Origin: Antedon bifida
Taxonomy: Eukaryota; Echinodermata; Crinoidea; Comatulida; Antedonidae
Assembly: GCA_963402885.1 (NCBI GenBank)
Contig: OY727103.1
Location: 18,936,085-19,000,084 of the forward strand
DNA length: 64,000 nucleotides
Direction of reading: 5' to 3'
The first letter of the stretch is position 1; each line of letters starts with the position of its first letter. Under the pieces are notes generated by a model. The model did not search any database. It saw nothing but the letters and a program-made list of their open reading frames with translations, and was not told where the DNA came from. The position numbers and the translations under genes were made by a program. Positions 1-11,092 of the stretch are shown in pieces.

Positions 1-640
1 ATCACAAGATGGATGTTTCTATTCAGTCTAATACAAACTTTTCCAAGAAAATTACCCAGATTCTTGTTATTGACCTTTGACCTGTACTGGTAGTACACAT
101 TTCTATATCTCGAAAACTAGTGGTCGTAAAAGTTTTTTTATGAGAAATTGTTGGAAAAATATATATTTATATGTTTTAATATAAAACAGATTCTATGAAA
201 ATGTAAAAGAATCCTATTTATGATAACTAAATTTGTAATTTGTTAACATCCAATAGTATTTGTTATGTATTAAAATGTGTTATATTTGCTGATTTTATGC
301 ACTTAACGTAAATTTATCTGAACTATGGATATTTAATGTAAAATTTGTTTTCTTAATATAAAGAAAATGTAATTATCTATCAAATAAGACCATTTAAAAA
401 ATATTCTGACAAAAACTTAGTTAGTTACAGGTAAAAAAGTGTACTTTTACTTATGTGAACAGCGCCCTCAATCTTTATTTTCCCAAAAATACCACATTTT
501 ATGTGGTTTCAGAAACTGAACTGGTTATAACTTTTTTTTATAGATTTTTTTACAGTTACTTGTAATTTACATACCACCTCTACCATTTACTACAGCTACT
601 TCATTTACATATTACGTCTGCCGTCCACAGATACTGTATG
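1..640. other. AT-rich stretch, no gene seen
   Basis: No exon, splice-bounded open frame, RNA gene or clear repeat boundary was recognised here. The sequence is AT-rich with short A and T runs. Confidence 0.5.
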
Positions 641-1125
641 TGATTTCCTAGTTTACTGGCAGCCATTTTGGATTTTTCCACCATCTTTGCAACGAGTGGC
701 CTATATTATGTACCATGTCTAAAATATGTTTCAATGACCATGATTAGGCCTACTCCATGTTTTCCAACTTCGTTTGATACCTATATGCGATTTCTGCAAC
801 CAGAATGATATTCCAGTTTAGGCTACTGGCAGCCATGTTGGATTTTGGCCACCATTTTAACAACAAATGACCCATGTCATGCAACATGTCTAAAATATGT
901 TTCAATGACCATGAATACTTATGTTTTGATAGTTCATTTGCCTATATGTGACTTCTGCAACAAATGAAATGTGATTTTCCAATTTATTGGCGGCCATTTT
1001 GGATTTTGGCCGCCATCTTGAAAAATAAATTACGACCAGAGTGGCTCCTAGGCAAAAATCAATTGGTAGGTCCCAACGAAGCTCCATGCCAAATTTGGCG
1101 CTTTTGTCCACCGTGTAACGATTTT
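640..1125. repeat. Three degenerate tandem units with a GGCNGCCATTTTGGA core
   Basis: The core GGCAGCCATTTTGGA appears near 659, 829 (one change) and 990 (GGCGGCC form), so the unit is about 160-170 bp. Between cores, phrases such as 'ATGTCTAAAATATG' and 'TTCAATGACCATGA' recur, which confirms duplication rather than chance. The third unit continues into a different unique-looking tail. The core contains the GCCAT word bound by YY1-type zinc fingers in animals; whether that matters here is unknown. A related core recurs near 22830-23110. Confidence 0.6.
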
Positions 1126-1412
1126 CTCATTTTTTGTTGTTAAGCCACCTGACTATTAATGAGTACTGTATTACTATATACAGTAATGTTTTCATATTTT
1201 ATTTAAAGTATACATTACTATTTTACTGAAGTGAACCAATACGGAGTGTTTATTATTAACAAACAGGATTTTATTGCCATTATTTTTCCTTTATCATTTC
1301 CCTTTGTACTTTCTATTATCTAGATGGCTGTTGAAAAAAATACCATTTCATTATTGTTCTACACAAAGAATGTACTGTACATTATTAATATTAATATCGT
1401 TATTAAGATTTT

Positions 1413-2456
1413 GTGTTGTTTCGAATCGGGATCGTTGGAATAATCATGAGCTCTGTACTGTATACCTTACTCTTGTTTATTTTTCTATGTGTTGCTTTCA
1501 AGAAAACGGATAGTGTTATTATAAAAGGGACTGTACGCATAGAAGTGTTTGACAAATGTCCTCAACATGTTGGTGATTATATTGAAAATTTCTGTTTTGA
1601 CAACAACAAACAATTTTCTGATCCTGTACAACCTGTAGGAAAGAATTTTACATTTGTATTGAGAACAGCAAGTTTTCTTATCCGAATGAAAGGAGTTATG
1701 TGTGAAGAGTGCATTGAAATTATTGCTAATAGTTTACTTGTCTTAAAATGTGAATTGACAAACAACATGTGCTTATACACAGCTTTAGATAAATTTGTAG
1801 AAAGTGTAATGGAGGAATATTTTGGAGGAAAAGGATTTCATTCATGCTTTCCAAAAGAGTTAAATAGTACCATAAATATTGGTAATTCCTTTTGTGAAAA
1901 TGATGTACCAGGGCTTATGGAAATTATGAAACGCGAACCAGAATGTGAAAATCAAACTAAAGACTTGATAGTAATGCTTCTTGCTGTTGCTCTTGTCGTT
2001 TGTTTCGTCTTTTTTACAATTGCAATTTGTGGAATTTATAAACGCGGTCAAAGAATGATGGTGGAGCTTCAAAAGGACACGCAGCATAGATCTCGACTTC
2101 AGTTAAGTTCATCAGTATCAACAGTGAACATGAATCCTGTAAGAGATGGTACTCCAGAAGGGTCTGATGTAGAAGATGGCGATGACACCATACCAGATGT
2201 TGTTAACCCACTGTCTCGCAAACCGACAAACTTCCCAATGGTGGAAAATCCTTTGAACAGAGGAAATCGAAATACTTCACTTGACAGCGGAGGTTATGCT
2301 GTTCCCGATATGGTCAATGAAGCGCATCTTTACACCGACCTTACAAAACGGGATACTTTAATTGAGGATAATGAAGGTTATGTTTTACCAGATCAACAGT
2401 TCCAACTAAAAGATACTGTAAATGACTACTTAACTGTTTATACACCAGAATGTTAA
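1413..2456 (+). CDS. Single-pass membrane protein, tandem-family copy 1
   Basis: Unrecognised 347-residue protein from one uninterrupted exon. The likely start is the Met at residue 12 (MSSVL), which opens a hydrophobic signal peptide and sits in the block IGIIMSSVL shared with copy 2; the first Met is the ORF limit only. The ectodomain (about 32-184) has about ten cysteines, N-glycosylation sequons (for example NFT near 78 and NST near 151) and a family block MKGVMCEEC near 92. One transmembrane helix lies at about 185-207, followed by a basic stop-transfer. The cytoplasmic tail is acidic, with a conserved block NPLSRKPTNFPMVENPLN (264-282) and tyrosines in short motifs: YAVP 295, YTDL 307, YVLP 323, YLTV 339. 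These look like SH2-docking or ITIM/ITAM-like sites, but no spacing rule is met exactly. A receptor or adaptor role is inference. The upstream DNA is also conserved with copy 2, so the copies arose by DNA duplication. Confidence 0.75.
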   Translation: MLFRIGIVGIIMSSVLYTLLLFIFLCVAFKKTDSVIIKGTVRIEVFDKCPQHVGDYIENFCFDNNKQFSDPVQPVGKNFTFVLRTASFLIRMKGVMCEECIEIIANSLLVLKCELTNNMCLYTALDKFVESVMEEYFGGKGFHSCFPKELNSTINIGNSFCENDVPGLMEIMKREPECENQTKDLIVMLLAVALVVCFVFFTIAICGIYKRGQRMMVELQKDTQHRSRLQLSSSVSTVNMNPVRDGTPEGSDVEDGDDTIPDVVNPLSRKPTNFPMVENPLNRGNRNTSLDSGGYAVPDMVNEAHLYTDLTKRDTLIEDNEGYVLPDQQFQLKDTVNDYLTVYTPEC

Positions 2457-2865
2457 GCATATTGTGTTTATGATAATTAACTTGAAATCTGAGCAATAAG
2501 CAGGATCGACAGAATAATAGTAGACCAAAAAAATATGGAGAACCGCATTTAGGATGGACAACATGAGATTGATATTGAGTGTTTTTCAAGTTGTAATGTA
2601 GGTTCCAAAAGAGTGATTCAGTTTAATATTGGTAAAAAGATAAACATTTGGCACACATGACATGTCATACTAAACTTGAGTTTGAATCACCATCTTTGTC
2701 ACCATGTTTTGTCACCAAGAACTTTAAGGCATAATTATCCGGTTGATTAGTTTTAGTCTCATGTGATTGGCTACTCCCTCAAAATGTTATGTATTTGGAT
2801 ACTTTGGAAAAAAAGATTTAATCTTCAATCGTTAATTCTGTATTTTATCTAATATATCAGGAAAA

Positions 2866-3010
2866 ACTATATTCGGAGAGAGAGGGCTCACTACTTGATA
2901 TTTCGGCTCATGTTAAAATAATACAGAGGGTGTGCTATTTAATATTCCAGGATCATATTATTGAAGATCACCAATATATCAATTTTTCTGAAAATCAATA
3001 GCCATGTTTT
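2866..3010. repeat. Dispersed repeat, copy A
   Basis: The phrases 'GAGGGCTCACTACTTGATAT' and 'ACAGAGGGTGTGCTATTTAA' recur at 43538-43730 inside HSPA14, with the same order and spacing. Family not identified. The remainder of 2457-3730 shows no gene. Confidence 0.65.
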
Positions 3011-3734
3011 GTACTTTTGTGCAAACTAACAAACAAAGCAAGAACTACATTTTTGCAAAGTAATAAAATGTACATATTGGGTAAGAATAATAACTAGAAC
3101 TGCACTGATTTGTTATTGTTGATTAAACTTTAGGTCATGTGAACGAGTAAATCAGGAGAGGTGGAAGAAGCTCAGTAGAGAGTGGATCACCTGACGACAG
3201 GTATTCTGCCACTCAGAGTTGAATTTTATTTTTTTCCTTCATCTTATTTAATTTTTCTTAGATACTCTTACATATAGTTACAAAGCTCAATATTGTATGT
3301 AAACAAAAACAAATCTTAATAGCAATTTTGTCTTTTTATTTAGTTTCATGTTGCGAGGCGGCTATGAGAGATTTGTACTTCTTTTTACTTGTTTTTGAAG
3401 CAGTTTTCTTTAAGGAGATATGTTTCTCAACCTCTAAACTAAATTTCATTCTGTGAAAAAATAGTCTGGTCTCTTTTGTTCACCTTGCAGTTAAATACTG
3501 TATGTATTGTTTACAATATAGAATAAACAAATTTACTGGTAAAAACAAGACAAGACCAGAGTAATCAAATGATGACTACTTTTTTGTCAGGGTGCATATT
3601 CTTGTTGTGTTCCACAGTGAGCAGGCAGAATGCAGGACGCAAGTCTAGGCCTGTGTCACGCTGTCTAAAATTGTTCAACTCCCTGTCCAATTGTATTGCT
3701 GCCTTCTAAAATGGTTTTGGCCTCATTAATAGTG

Positions 3735-3885
3735 GGTGTGTTATAAAACAAATAATGAATGTCAGATATTTGTGCAATGGGACAAATAATTTCATGAGAT
3801 GAAAGATGAAATATTTTAACTTGTAAATATGACTTATAATCTTTCATCTTATGAAATTATTTGCCCCATTGCACTCATAAACATT
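3735..3885. repeat. Foldback element (inverted repeat centred near 3815)
   Basis: The left arm (CAAATAATGAATG..., GCAATGGGACAAATAATTTC, GATGAAAGAT) is mirrored by the right arm (ATCTTTCATCTTATGAAATT, GCACTCATAAACATT, ATTATTTG). The arms are about 60 nt with a short centre. The same ATAATGAATGTTTATGAG terminus recurs at 39260, 39480-39600, 41430 and 49500, so this is a member of a dispersed short inverted-repeat family. Confidence 0.65.
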
Positions 3886-4041
3886 TATTATTTGTATAAT
3901 AGCTCCGCTTCGTGAATAAAAATACTGAAATGAGAGCGTATCAGTTTGATCTCTGGTGCATATGCATACAATTAAGGGACTTAAGTGCTGTTCCGTCGTA
4001 CTGTGTAGAGAGTGTCCAATCGGATTTGAATAATACAATGA

Positions 4042-4120
4042 AAGTCCCAGTGGTCTAATGGTTAGGACATCTGCATATATCAAGCAGAAGGTTCTGGGTT
4101 TCGAAACTCGATTGGAGTGA
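4042..4120 (+). mobile_element. tRNA-derived SINE head
   Basis: A box-like TGGTCTAATGGTTAGG and a B box-like GGGTTTCGAAACTCG are about 35 nt apart, as in tRNA-derived SINEs. The B box has an extra base and the anticodon stem pairs poorly, so this is not a functional tRNA gene. The sequence runs on into non-tRNA DNA. Confidence 0.6.
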
Positions 4121-4522
4121 CTTTTTCTCATTCTCACAGATTTTCTCATATTATCGTTTCAAATTAATTAATACACTTTCAGTATATCACCGGGCGGTTT
4201 AGAATTTGTTCTATGCCTGTGGTGTTTATAATATCTCCTTTTAATGATCTTTATAGAGTTCTGAAAACTATTGAATGACATTTTGTTCTTGCGTTTATCA
4301 TACATGTTGTGGTGTTTTAATGAGAAACAACACAAAGTGTTTATTGTACAAAAAGGATTTTATTGTTTATATTTTTCTTTTATCATTTCCTTTTATATTT
4401 GCATACTTTACACATATTGGATGCCTGTTGGCAAAAAATACCATTTAGTTCTTGTTCTGCATAAAGAACTGACCAAATTACACGGACATAATTATTATTA
4501 TTGATATTGTTAATAATACTTT

Positions 4523-5482
4523 ATGTTGTTGGGAATTGTGAACATTGGAATAATCATGAGCTCTGTACTGTTGATCTTACTGTTTTTGTTGTGTGGTAAT
4601 TTCCAGAAAACGGATAGTATTGTTATAGGAGGAGATGTACGCATTAAAGGTTCTTGTCCTGGTATTAATCATACTTTAACTGATTTTTGCTTTGATAATT
4701 ATACACCACTTTCTGAACCAGTCGAAGTAATGGAATTTACAAGTTCAATTAAAACAGAACACTCTACCGTCATTATGAAAGGAATTATGTGTAGAGACTG
4801 CATTGAAATGATTACTGAAAATCTGATCATCTTAAAATGCATGTTAGCAACGAACAATGTATGTGTGTATGTAAACGAATTTGTACTCGGTGTTATGGAC
4901 AAATATTTTGAAAAAAAGGGTTTTTATCCGTGTAATCGGAAGAAATTCAATAGTATCAACAATACTGATTCTGTATGTTGGAATCATTCCAGCATACAGA
5001 ATGACATAACAGAAGGTGCAAACAAAGACATGACTGTGTCCCTTCTGATTGCTAGTCTTATAGCTTGTATTGTGTTTTTGACGATTGTAATTTGGTGTGT
5101 TTATAATCATTATAAACGAAAGATGGTAGAACTTGAAAAAGACATGCAGAATAGATCTCAACTTCAGCCAGGACTTTCAATATCAACAGTGAATCCTGTA
5201 AGAGATTATTCTTTGGAAGATTCTGATGATATGTATGCTGATGTGTATGATGGTTCTGATGACATCACCATGCCAGATGTTGTTGATCCACAGTCTCGCA
5301 AACCAATTAACTTCCCAATGATGCAAAATCCTTTGAACACAGAGAATCAAACATCTTTAGTTGTTGAAAGCAACGACACGCATCAGATCACTGGTTCCTC
5401 CAACCAGATTGAAATCAGTGAAGATGGCTATTGTAAGCCAAATGTAACAGATCTGGTAAAAAGATATTCCACAGATTATTAA
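4523..5482 (+). CDS. Single-pass membrane protein, tandem-family copy 2
   Basis: Unrecognised 319-residue intronless paralogue of the protein at 1413-2456. The likely start is the Met at residue 12 (MSSVL), giving a signal peptide. The ectodomain holds FCFDN, MKGIMCRDC and several N-X-S/T sites; the transmembrane helix is at about 171-194, followed by a basic segment ending in KRKMVELEKDM, very close to copy 1. The tail keeps the PDVVDPQSRKPINFPM block and tyrosines in acidic contexts (MYADVY, DGYCKP, RYSTDY), but only partly the same motifs as copy 1. The 5' flank (from about 4330) aligns by eye with the flanks of copies 1 and 3 (for example AGGATTTTATTG and the AAATACCATTT phrase). Function unknown; membrane receptor or adaptor is inference. 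Confidence 0.75.
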   Translation: MLLGIVNIGIIMSSVLLILLFLLCGNFQKTDSIVIGGDVRIKGSCPGINHTLTDFCFDNYTPLSEPVEVMEFTSSIKTEHSTVIMKGIMCRDCIEMITENLIILKCMLATNNVCVYVNEFVLGVMDKYFEKKGFYPCNRKKFNSINNTDSVCWNHSSIQNDITEGANKDMTVSLLIASLIACIVFLTIVIWCVYNHYKRKMVELEKDMQNRSQLQPGLSISTVNPVRDYSLEDSDDMYADVYDGSDDITMPDVVDPQSRKPINFPMMQNPLNTENQTSLVVESNDTHQITGSSNQIEISEDGYCKPNVTDLVKRYSTDY

Positions 5483-6740
5483 GTTTAATAAAATATGATA
5501 ACTTTAATTATCTAATCTAATATGTTATATAATTAGAAAATGGAATTAGACAATATTGGTAGAATAAAAAACGACAGATAGAGAAGATACAATATGAAGT
5601 GTGAAGGGATGGAATTGAGATACACTGTCGAGGAAATTTAGTTATAAGATGTTTATAAAAATATAATATGATATATTCTTCTATTAACAGTTAATGTGGT
5701 TGAAAATTAGATAAAATTATGTTAGTAAATTTTGTTTGTTGCAAATATAAATTTATCATCTAACGATCAATGTATGTTCATAAAAAAGGTTAAAAAAGGA
5801 CCAACATGAAATAGGTGCTCAGGGTGCTTGATTGTTCAAAATTATACTAGTATTGCATGCAATTTGTAGTATAGCGTATTATGCTGACCATTAGTGGATG
5901 TATAATAGTTCCACCCATACAGGACAGACCATCTAGTACATATTTGTCATGAAACACATTGATGATATCAATATTTATTAATATTGTAGAATTACTGTTT
6001 TATACTTTTATAGTAATGTAATAGATATAGTAAATAGTGTAATGTGAGATCCAATATTTATTTACTGCATCAGGATTTTTAAACTGAAAAAGAAATTACT
6101 GCACTATATTTTCAAGCTGTTTTAAGCCCACTAAATAGGCTAATTTCTAATTTTTAAATGCACATCCACATAGTATTATTGACCACTGATTGTTTTAACA
6201 TTTTTTCACCTGATCTGACATTTACTGAAAGACTTGATAGCAATATTTATAAACCTAATTTAATAGTCCCATAATAATTGTAAATGTTCAATTCAATCTG
6301 GTGAAAATAAATTATTTATACTTGTTTATAATTATATTCTGACTGTTTTTATACTTTTATTGTTTTTATAGCTTTTTGCTTCTTTTATTTAGTATCTCCA
6401 TTGAGATTCAGCCACTGATACCCACAGCAATGTCATTTTAACCATTGTTTTGAAAAAATTAATGTTTCTGGTATTTCGATATAATATTTAACTCATGGTT
6501 ATTTGTTTGCAGAAAATTGTTGAATGTATATATAGATATACGTGATGAACTTTAAAGCATGTTTTCTTTAATTATGTGTACTACTACTACTACTACTACT
6601 GTAAATCAAGTGTTACAGTACATAAAATTACTATATAAATGGATACAGCAAAAAGCAAATTTTGTACAAAATGCATCAATGACATCATTGAGGACCATTA
6701 TTGTCGTTTGCGTGTGTACAACTGTAAACATACTAGGTTC
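5483..6740. other. Intergenic, no gene seen
   Basis: AT-rich spacer between family copies. It holds one short (ACT)n run at about 6578-6600. No exon or clear mobile element was recognised. Confidence 0.5.
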
Positions 6741-6936
6741 TGGTGTTTTACTAAGAACAATTCACTTGTCACATCATCACCATTATTTTTCCTTTCATCA
6801 TTTCCTTTTGTGGGAGGTGCTTAAACCATAGAGGTAAAATTCATTCATGCTTACGCATACTTTGATAGCTATTGGTAAAAATACTTTTTCGTTCTACAAT
6901 CCACTCATCATTCAGTGTTGTGTTGTTATAATAAAT

Positions 6937-7620
6937 ATGAGCTCTGAAATGGTTATCTTGCTGTTTTTTCTTTTGAATTTGTAAATTTCAGAACAATATA
7001 GTATACAAGGAAGTACGGTATGCATAGAATGCCCTCATCATGTTGAACATTTTTGTTTTGACAATAAAAATAAACTGTTGTTTTTTGATATAGAACCATG
7101 TTTAAAACATCACATTATTCATTATTTATAAAGCGCCTTTCCAGAAGATCAAAGCGCTGTACAGAGAAAATTATCAGAAACCACATCCAAAAAAATTAAA
7201 TAACAATATGCATGGCTGCAGTCGCGTGCGGAAATGTTAGTTAGTGTTTACCGACTGTCCAACCGACCGCTATAGTGAGCTGTAGAGTAAAAATGCTAGT
7301 TAGGGAACAGATACGTTTTTAGTTGTTTCTTAAAAAGACGAGAACTAGGATCCTGTCGGATATCCAAAGGGATGATGTTCAATCTGAATGAATGGTATTA
7401 TGTTATGTTAACTTCAGCCAGGTTTTTTTTATATCAACTGTAAACATGAATCCTGAAAGAGATGATGTAGAAAGTTCTAATGATGACATCACCATGCTAG
7501 ATGTTAACCCACTGTCTCGCAAACCGACAAACATCCCAATGGTGGAAAATCCATTGAACAGAGGGAATTGACATGCATCATTTGATAGTGATGGTTACAT
7601 CAATATGGTAAAATAAATAT
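6937..7620 (+). pseudogene. Broken copy of the membrane-protein family
   Basis: The start context ATGAGCTCTG and hydrophobic leader match copies 1 and 2, but an in-frame TAA at 6982 ends it after 15 codons. Ectodomain-like sequence (FCFDN region) continues to about 7110. It is then replaced by an unrelated dispersed repeat (about 7118-7405), and the tail block resumes at 7410 (PLSRKPTNIPMVENPLNRGN) before another stop at about 7569. The transmembrane segment and much of the ectodomain are gone. Upstream DNA from about 6742 still resembles the other family promoters. Confidence 0.8.
7118..7405 (+). mobile_element. Short dispersed element with TATAAAGCGC/AAGCGCTGTACA core, inside pseudogene
   Basis: The motif ATTTATAAAGCGCCTTTCC followed by CAAAGCGCTGTACA, then a moderately conserved body, resembles the elements at 31597-31790 and (reverse orientation) 16012-16085. 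It interrupts the decayed family copy. It is SINE-like or a non-autonomous element; family not identified. Confidence 0.55.
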
Positions 7621-7721
7621 TTAGCGTAATGATTATGTTACAATAGAGGAAAATAAAATTATCATCCTGTTGGTGCAGTACCCGCTGCTTTTGCATTTGA
7701 ATCTAACCCTATCCTTCAGCG

Positions 7722-7792
7722 CAAACTTGGTGGTCTAGAAGTATGAATGCCAGGCTAGTGATCTGGAGGTTGTGGGTTCAATTTTTTTTTTT
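7722..7792 (+). mobile_element. tRNA-like (SINE-type) relic
   Basis: A TGGTCTAGAAGTATGAATG A-box region, a paired anticodon-like arm CCAGGCTAGTGATCTGG and a B-box GGTTGTGGGTTCAATT are in tRNA order. The sequence then collapses into a long T run, so the acceptor arm is missing. I read it as a truncated tRNA-derived SINE, not a tRNA gene. Confidence 0.5.
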
Positions 7793-8699
7793 TTATGTAT
7801 TGCCAACGATAACAATAAGCGAATTCATTCACTATCCTTCTTAAAGGTGGCAGTCCCATCCACAAGACAAACATATACACAAGATGCTCTACATAAACAA
7901 AGTCTATTACAAGTCTTTGGGAGTGGAGTAATTTATCATTTGTCATTAGAAAAAAATCCTAACTTATGACATGTCCCTTCAAAGCAAAATAACGGTCATT
8001 TGATTGACAGCCAGACCTTTAGTCAACTCCACTGCAGTAAGGTTTGAATTGACCGCCAGAGCCTGCATTTTGGGTAATGCTAACGATTTCCATCGACAAC
8101 CAACGGTTATTTAGGAGCAACAATTTAGCAGAAATGCAGTCAATATGAAAATCTTATTTTAAATATGGCGCTATGCAAAAGAAACAGACAATCTATAAAA
8201 GAAAAGAGCCACTATAATTTTCAAAATAGGATGGATTGTGGAAGTTATAAATAAAACATTGAATTACTAGGTCTACTGTTTTGTTTTTAGAAGCTAAACC
8301 ACAATTCATGTGTTTCCTGGAAGCCAATCCTGGTTGTTTATTCCACAAAACAGGATTTTATTGCCATTATTGTCTTTTAATGTTTCCTTTTATCTTAATA
8401 TTGCCTAAAATACAATTCTATATTTGTTCTGTTCTATATTATATGTTGTCATCATACACACATGATTATTATTGTATCGCCAAGAATATTTTGTGCTGTT
8501 TATATTGACTTCTGACCCACTCTGGAGCTCAGTAACCTCTATGTGGTTATTTTAGTACAGTTTAAAGTGGCAATTTCCAAAAAGCATTTTTCAAATTTCT
8601 TGGCAGCACTACAGAAACAGGACAACTTTTCAGTAACCAGTCAATTGCAGCCTGGAAATAATGGTTAAAACGTAGAACGTCATTTAACCAGTTATTACT

Positions 8700-9443
8700 G
8701 TGCAAAGCAAAATCTTTGTAATAAATTGTCTTCATCATAGACAAATTTTGCGTTTAAAAATCCAGATGAAAGGATTTATGTGTGACAACTGCAGTGAAAT
8801 TATTGATTTCATTGTGAAATGTAACGCCACATGTTTGCAGACTGATTTGAATGATTTCATAGGAAGCGTAAAGGACAAATATTTGAATGAAAATGGATTT
8901 AAATCGTATTCCTGTGATGCAGAATTTGAAAATCAAACTAAAAACTTAATAATATTGCTTCTTACTGTAGCTCTTGTAGTTTGCGTTGTCTTTTTTACAA
9001 TTGCAATTTGTAGAATGGATAAACGTGGTCGACGAATGATGGTAGAGCTTAATAAAGACATGCAGCATAGATCTCGACTTCAACCAGGTTTGTCAATATT
9101 AACAGTAAACATGGATTGTAAAAAAGATGACGTTTCAAATGAGGAAAATTTTGATGACATCACCATGCCAGATGTTAACCCACTGTCTCGCAAACCGACG
9201 AACTTCCCAATGGTGGAAAATCCATTGAACAGAGGGAATCGACGTGCATCATTTGATAGTGATGGTTACACCAATCCTGTTAAAGTAAATGAAATACATC
9301 TGTACACTGGCTTAAAAAAACACGTTAGTACATCAAGTAGTGAAGATGATGAGGGCTATTTGCTGCTCAATCAACATTTCACATTAAAAGAAACAGTAAA
9401 CGACTATCTAAATCTAAATCCAATAAGAGAGAGTGAAGCTTAG
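8700..9443 (+). CDS. Membrane-protein family copy 3, N-terminally altered
   Basis: A 247-residue ORF related to copies 1 and 2. It keeps MKGFMCDNC (23-31), a shortened cysteine-containing ectodomain, a transmembrane helix at about 82-104 nearly identical in character to copy 1, the PLSRKPTNFPMVENPLNRGN tail block, and tyrosines YTNP, YTGL, YLLL and YLNL. There is no signal peptide: the stretch near 8520 that aligns with the family start has GGAGCTCAGTAAC where copies 1 and 2 have ATGAGCTCTG. Either an upstream exon supplies a new leader, or this is an early pseudogene with an intact 3' half. The Met at 8700 is only the ORF limit. Confidence 0.5.
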   Translation: MQSKIFVINCLHHRQILRLKIQMKGFMCDNCSEIIDFIVKCNATCLQTDLNDFIGSVKDKYLNENGFKSYSCDAEFENQTKNLIILLLTVALVVCVVFFTIAICRMDKRGRRMMVELNKDMQHRSRLQPGLSILTVNMDCKKDDVSNEENFDDITMPDVNPLSRKPTNFPMVENPLNRGNRRASFDSDGYTNPVKVNEIHLYTGLKKHVSTSSSEDDEGYLLLNQHFTLKETVNDYLNLNPIRESEA

Positions 9444-10158
9444 TGAAGTTAAACCCAGACAATTACTCTCGTAAGTAGACCTCCCAAAGCTTTTTTGCAT
9501 TTCTCTATGACCAAAAAGATCTGGAAAACTGATTAAAATTTAACAATCAACATTAAACCATTTTTTCCTATATTTTGCCACGTTTTTAACCGGAAACTGG
9601 TTATTAAATTATGACTCATTGTTCTATTTACTTAATGGTAAGATGCCAAGGTTAAAATGATGTGTGTTACTATTAAACATAATTAAATGTGGTTTTATAT
9701 AATATGCTAAATTGTCAGTATGTTTTAAAATAGTGGAGTGTTTTGGAGTAGATTTTAGGTAACCAAAATTAGGTAGCATAGGGTCGCACTCCACCCTTTT
9801 GACAGAAAAAAGGAAGCATGTTGACCATGTTGCACACAAAAATAGCATCCATTGGGCTCTCGAGGGAGTTGGGGAAAGAGCCCAGCGAAGCTTTCCCTAA
9901 CAAATATAATTATTTTATATATTATTATAAAAGTCTATTATTAGCAGAATGCTTTGATCCAAACCTTCTTTCCAAAACTTATTTCAATTTTTTTTTTGCT
10001 TGGGACTGTGCCTTTTTTCACAGCCAATATTGATTTATCTTGTTTTTTTTTTCAATTGTTTGTTAATAATGTTAAAATAAAAATATGAAAAATTAAATTT
10101 TTCTGAATTTTTGGAAGAATATTAAATTTGATATTGAATTGAAATTTGTTTTTGCAGA
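9444..10158. other. Intergenic or intronic, no gene seen
   Basis: AT-rich DNA with no recognised exon. It ends in a T-rich tract and a good acceptor (TTTGTTTTTGCAG) at 10158, the 3' splice site of the next feature. Confidence 0.5.
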
Positions 10159-11092
10159 TAAAGATGCCTCTCTTGAATACGACACTTTATTTGGAGATCA
10201 AAAAAGAAAAAAGAGAAAATCAGGTATGAAAAATAATGAGGTAACTAGGGCAGATACCAGTGTCGATGCTAACCAATGTGACCATGACAGCATAGATGGC
10301 GCTATATCAGAAACTGGCTCAGATAAAGTCATAAAGTATGGATGGCAACATTTTAATAATAGTTTAGATGTTTTGAACGCAGAGATGGAGAATGAAAAGT
10401 ATGATTCGGATTTAGAGGCAGATATGGGAGGTGATAAAGATATTGCTTGTAGATATGACGAGCAGGTACAATATAATATTGGTATAAAAAGTGACAACAA
10501 AACTCAGCAAAGAAAAGAACCTGACTTCACTAACAAGGTTTCAGATTGGCTACAATATTTGCCATCAACTAATGAAAATAAAACCGCCAATCTTGAAAAT
10601 AAATCTGATTTGTTTAAAAATATCATGGATAACACCACTGTGATTTCTGAAGGTAAAGAAATCCTTATTAAACATGAAATCCTCCCAAAAAAATTAACAA
10701 TGACATTGGGGAGTGGAGATACTGATATCCAGGGTGAGAGTGAAAAAACTGAGGAATATTCTGTACCAGATAATCTTATAAAACCAAATTCAGCTGATAA
10801 TAAACATGAAAATCTACCTGAAGTACAAGATAATACAACTCTTACCTGTACCAAAAGGCATGTGTCTCATCTCCCTCATGTTTTATCACCAAAAGTTTCT
10901 GAAGATGTAATTATTTCGGACGATGATTCAACTTATGTGTCTGGTGGTCGACTGTCGCAGGGAAACTCTGATATTCCAGGAACACCAGACTCAAAACAGA
11001 TGATATTCTCCAATAGCAGCTCAAGTCAAAGTAATAAGTTAGGTGCGTCCAAAGTGTATAAGATGATTAATAGAAGAAATATTAATTTTTAA
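10159..11092 (+). CDS. Long terminal exon of an unrecognised gene (possible Artemis/DCLRE1C tail)
   Basis: An open frame of about 310 codons follows the acceptor TTTGTTTTTGCAG; no good ATG precedes it, so it is read as a last exon rather than a whole gene. The protein is hydrophilic, rich in Asp, Glu, Asn and Ser, with a basic patch DQKRKKRKSG near the start and a Ser-rich end (SDIPGTPDSK, SNSSSSQSN), ending NRRNINF. It looks like a disordered nuclear tail with no folded domain visible. By sequence alone I cannot name it. Position and strand relative to SUV39H and HSPA14 fit DCLRE1C, whose human last exon also encodes a long disordered tail, but no catalytic exon is visible upstream in the window. 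Confidence 0.6.

Noticed and set aside
4042..7792. tRNA genes at 4042 and 7722
   Set aside because: The B boxes are altered, acceptor arms do not pair, and the second ends in a T run; tRNA-derived SINE relics fit better.
10139..10158. Translation start of the 10159-11092 ORF at 10139
   Set aside because: There is no ATG there (TTG), and the stretch is the polypyrimidine tract and AG of a 3' splice site.
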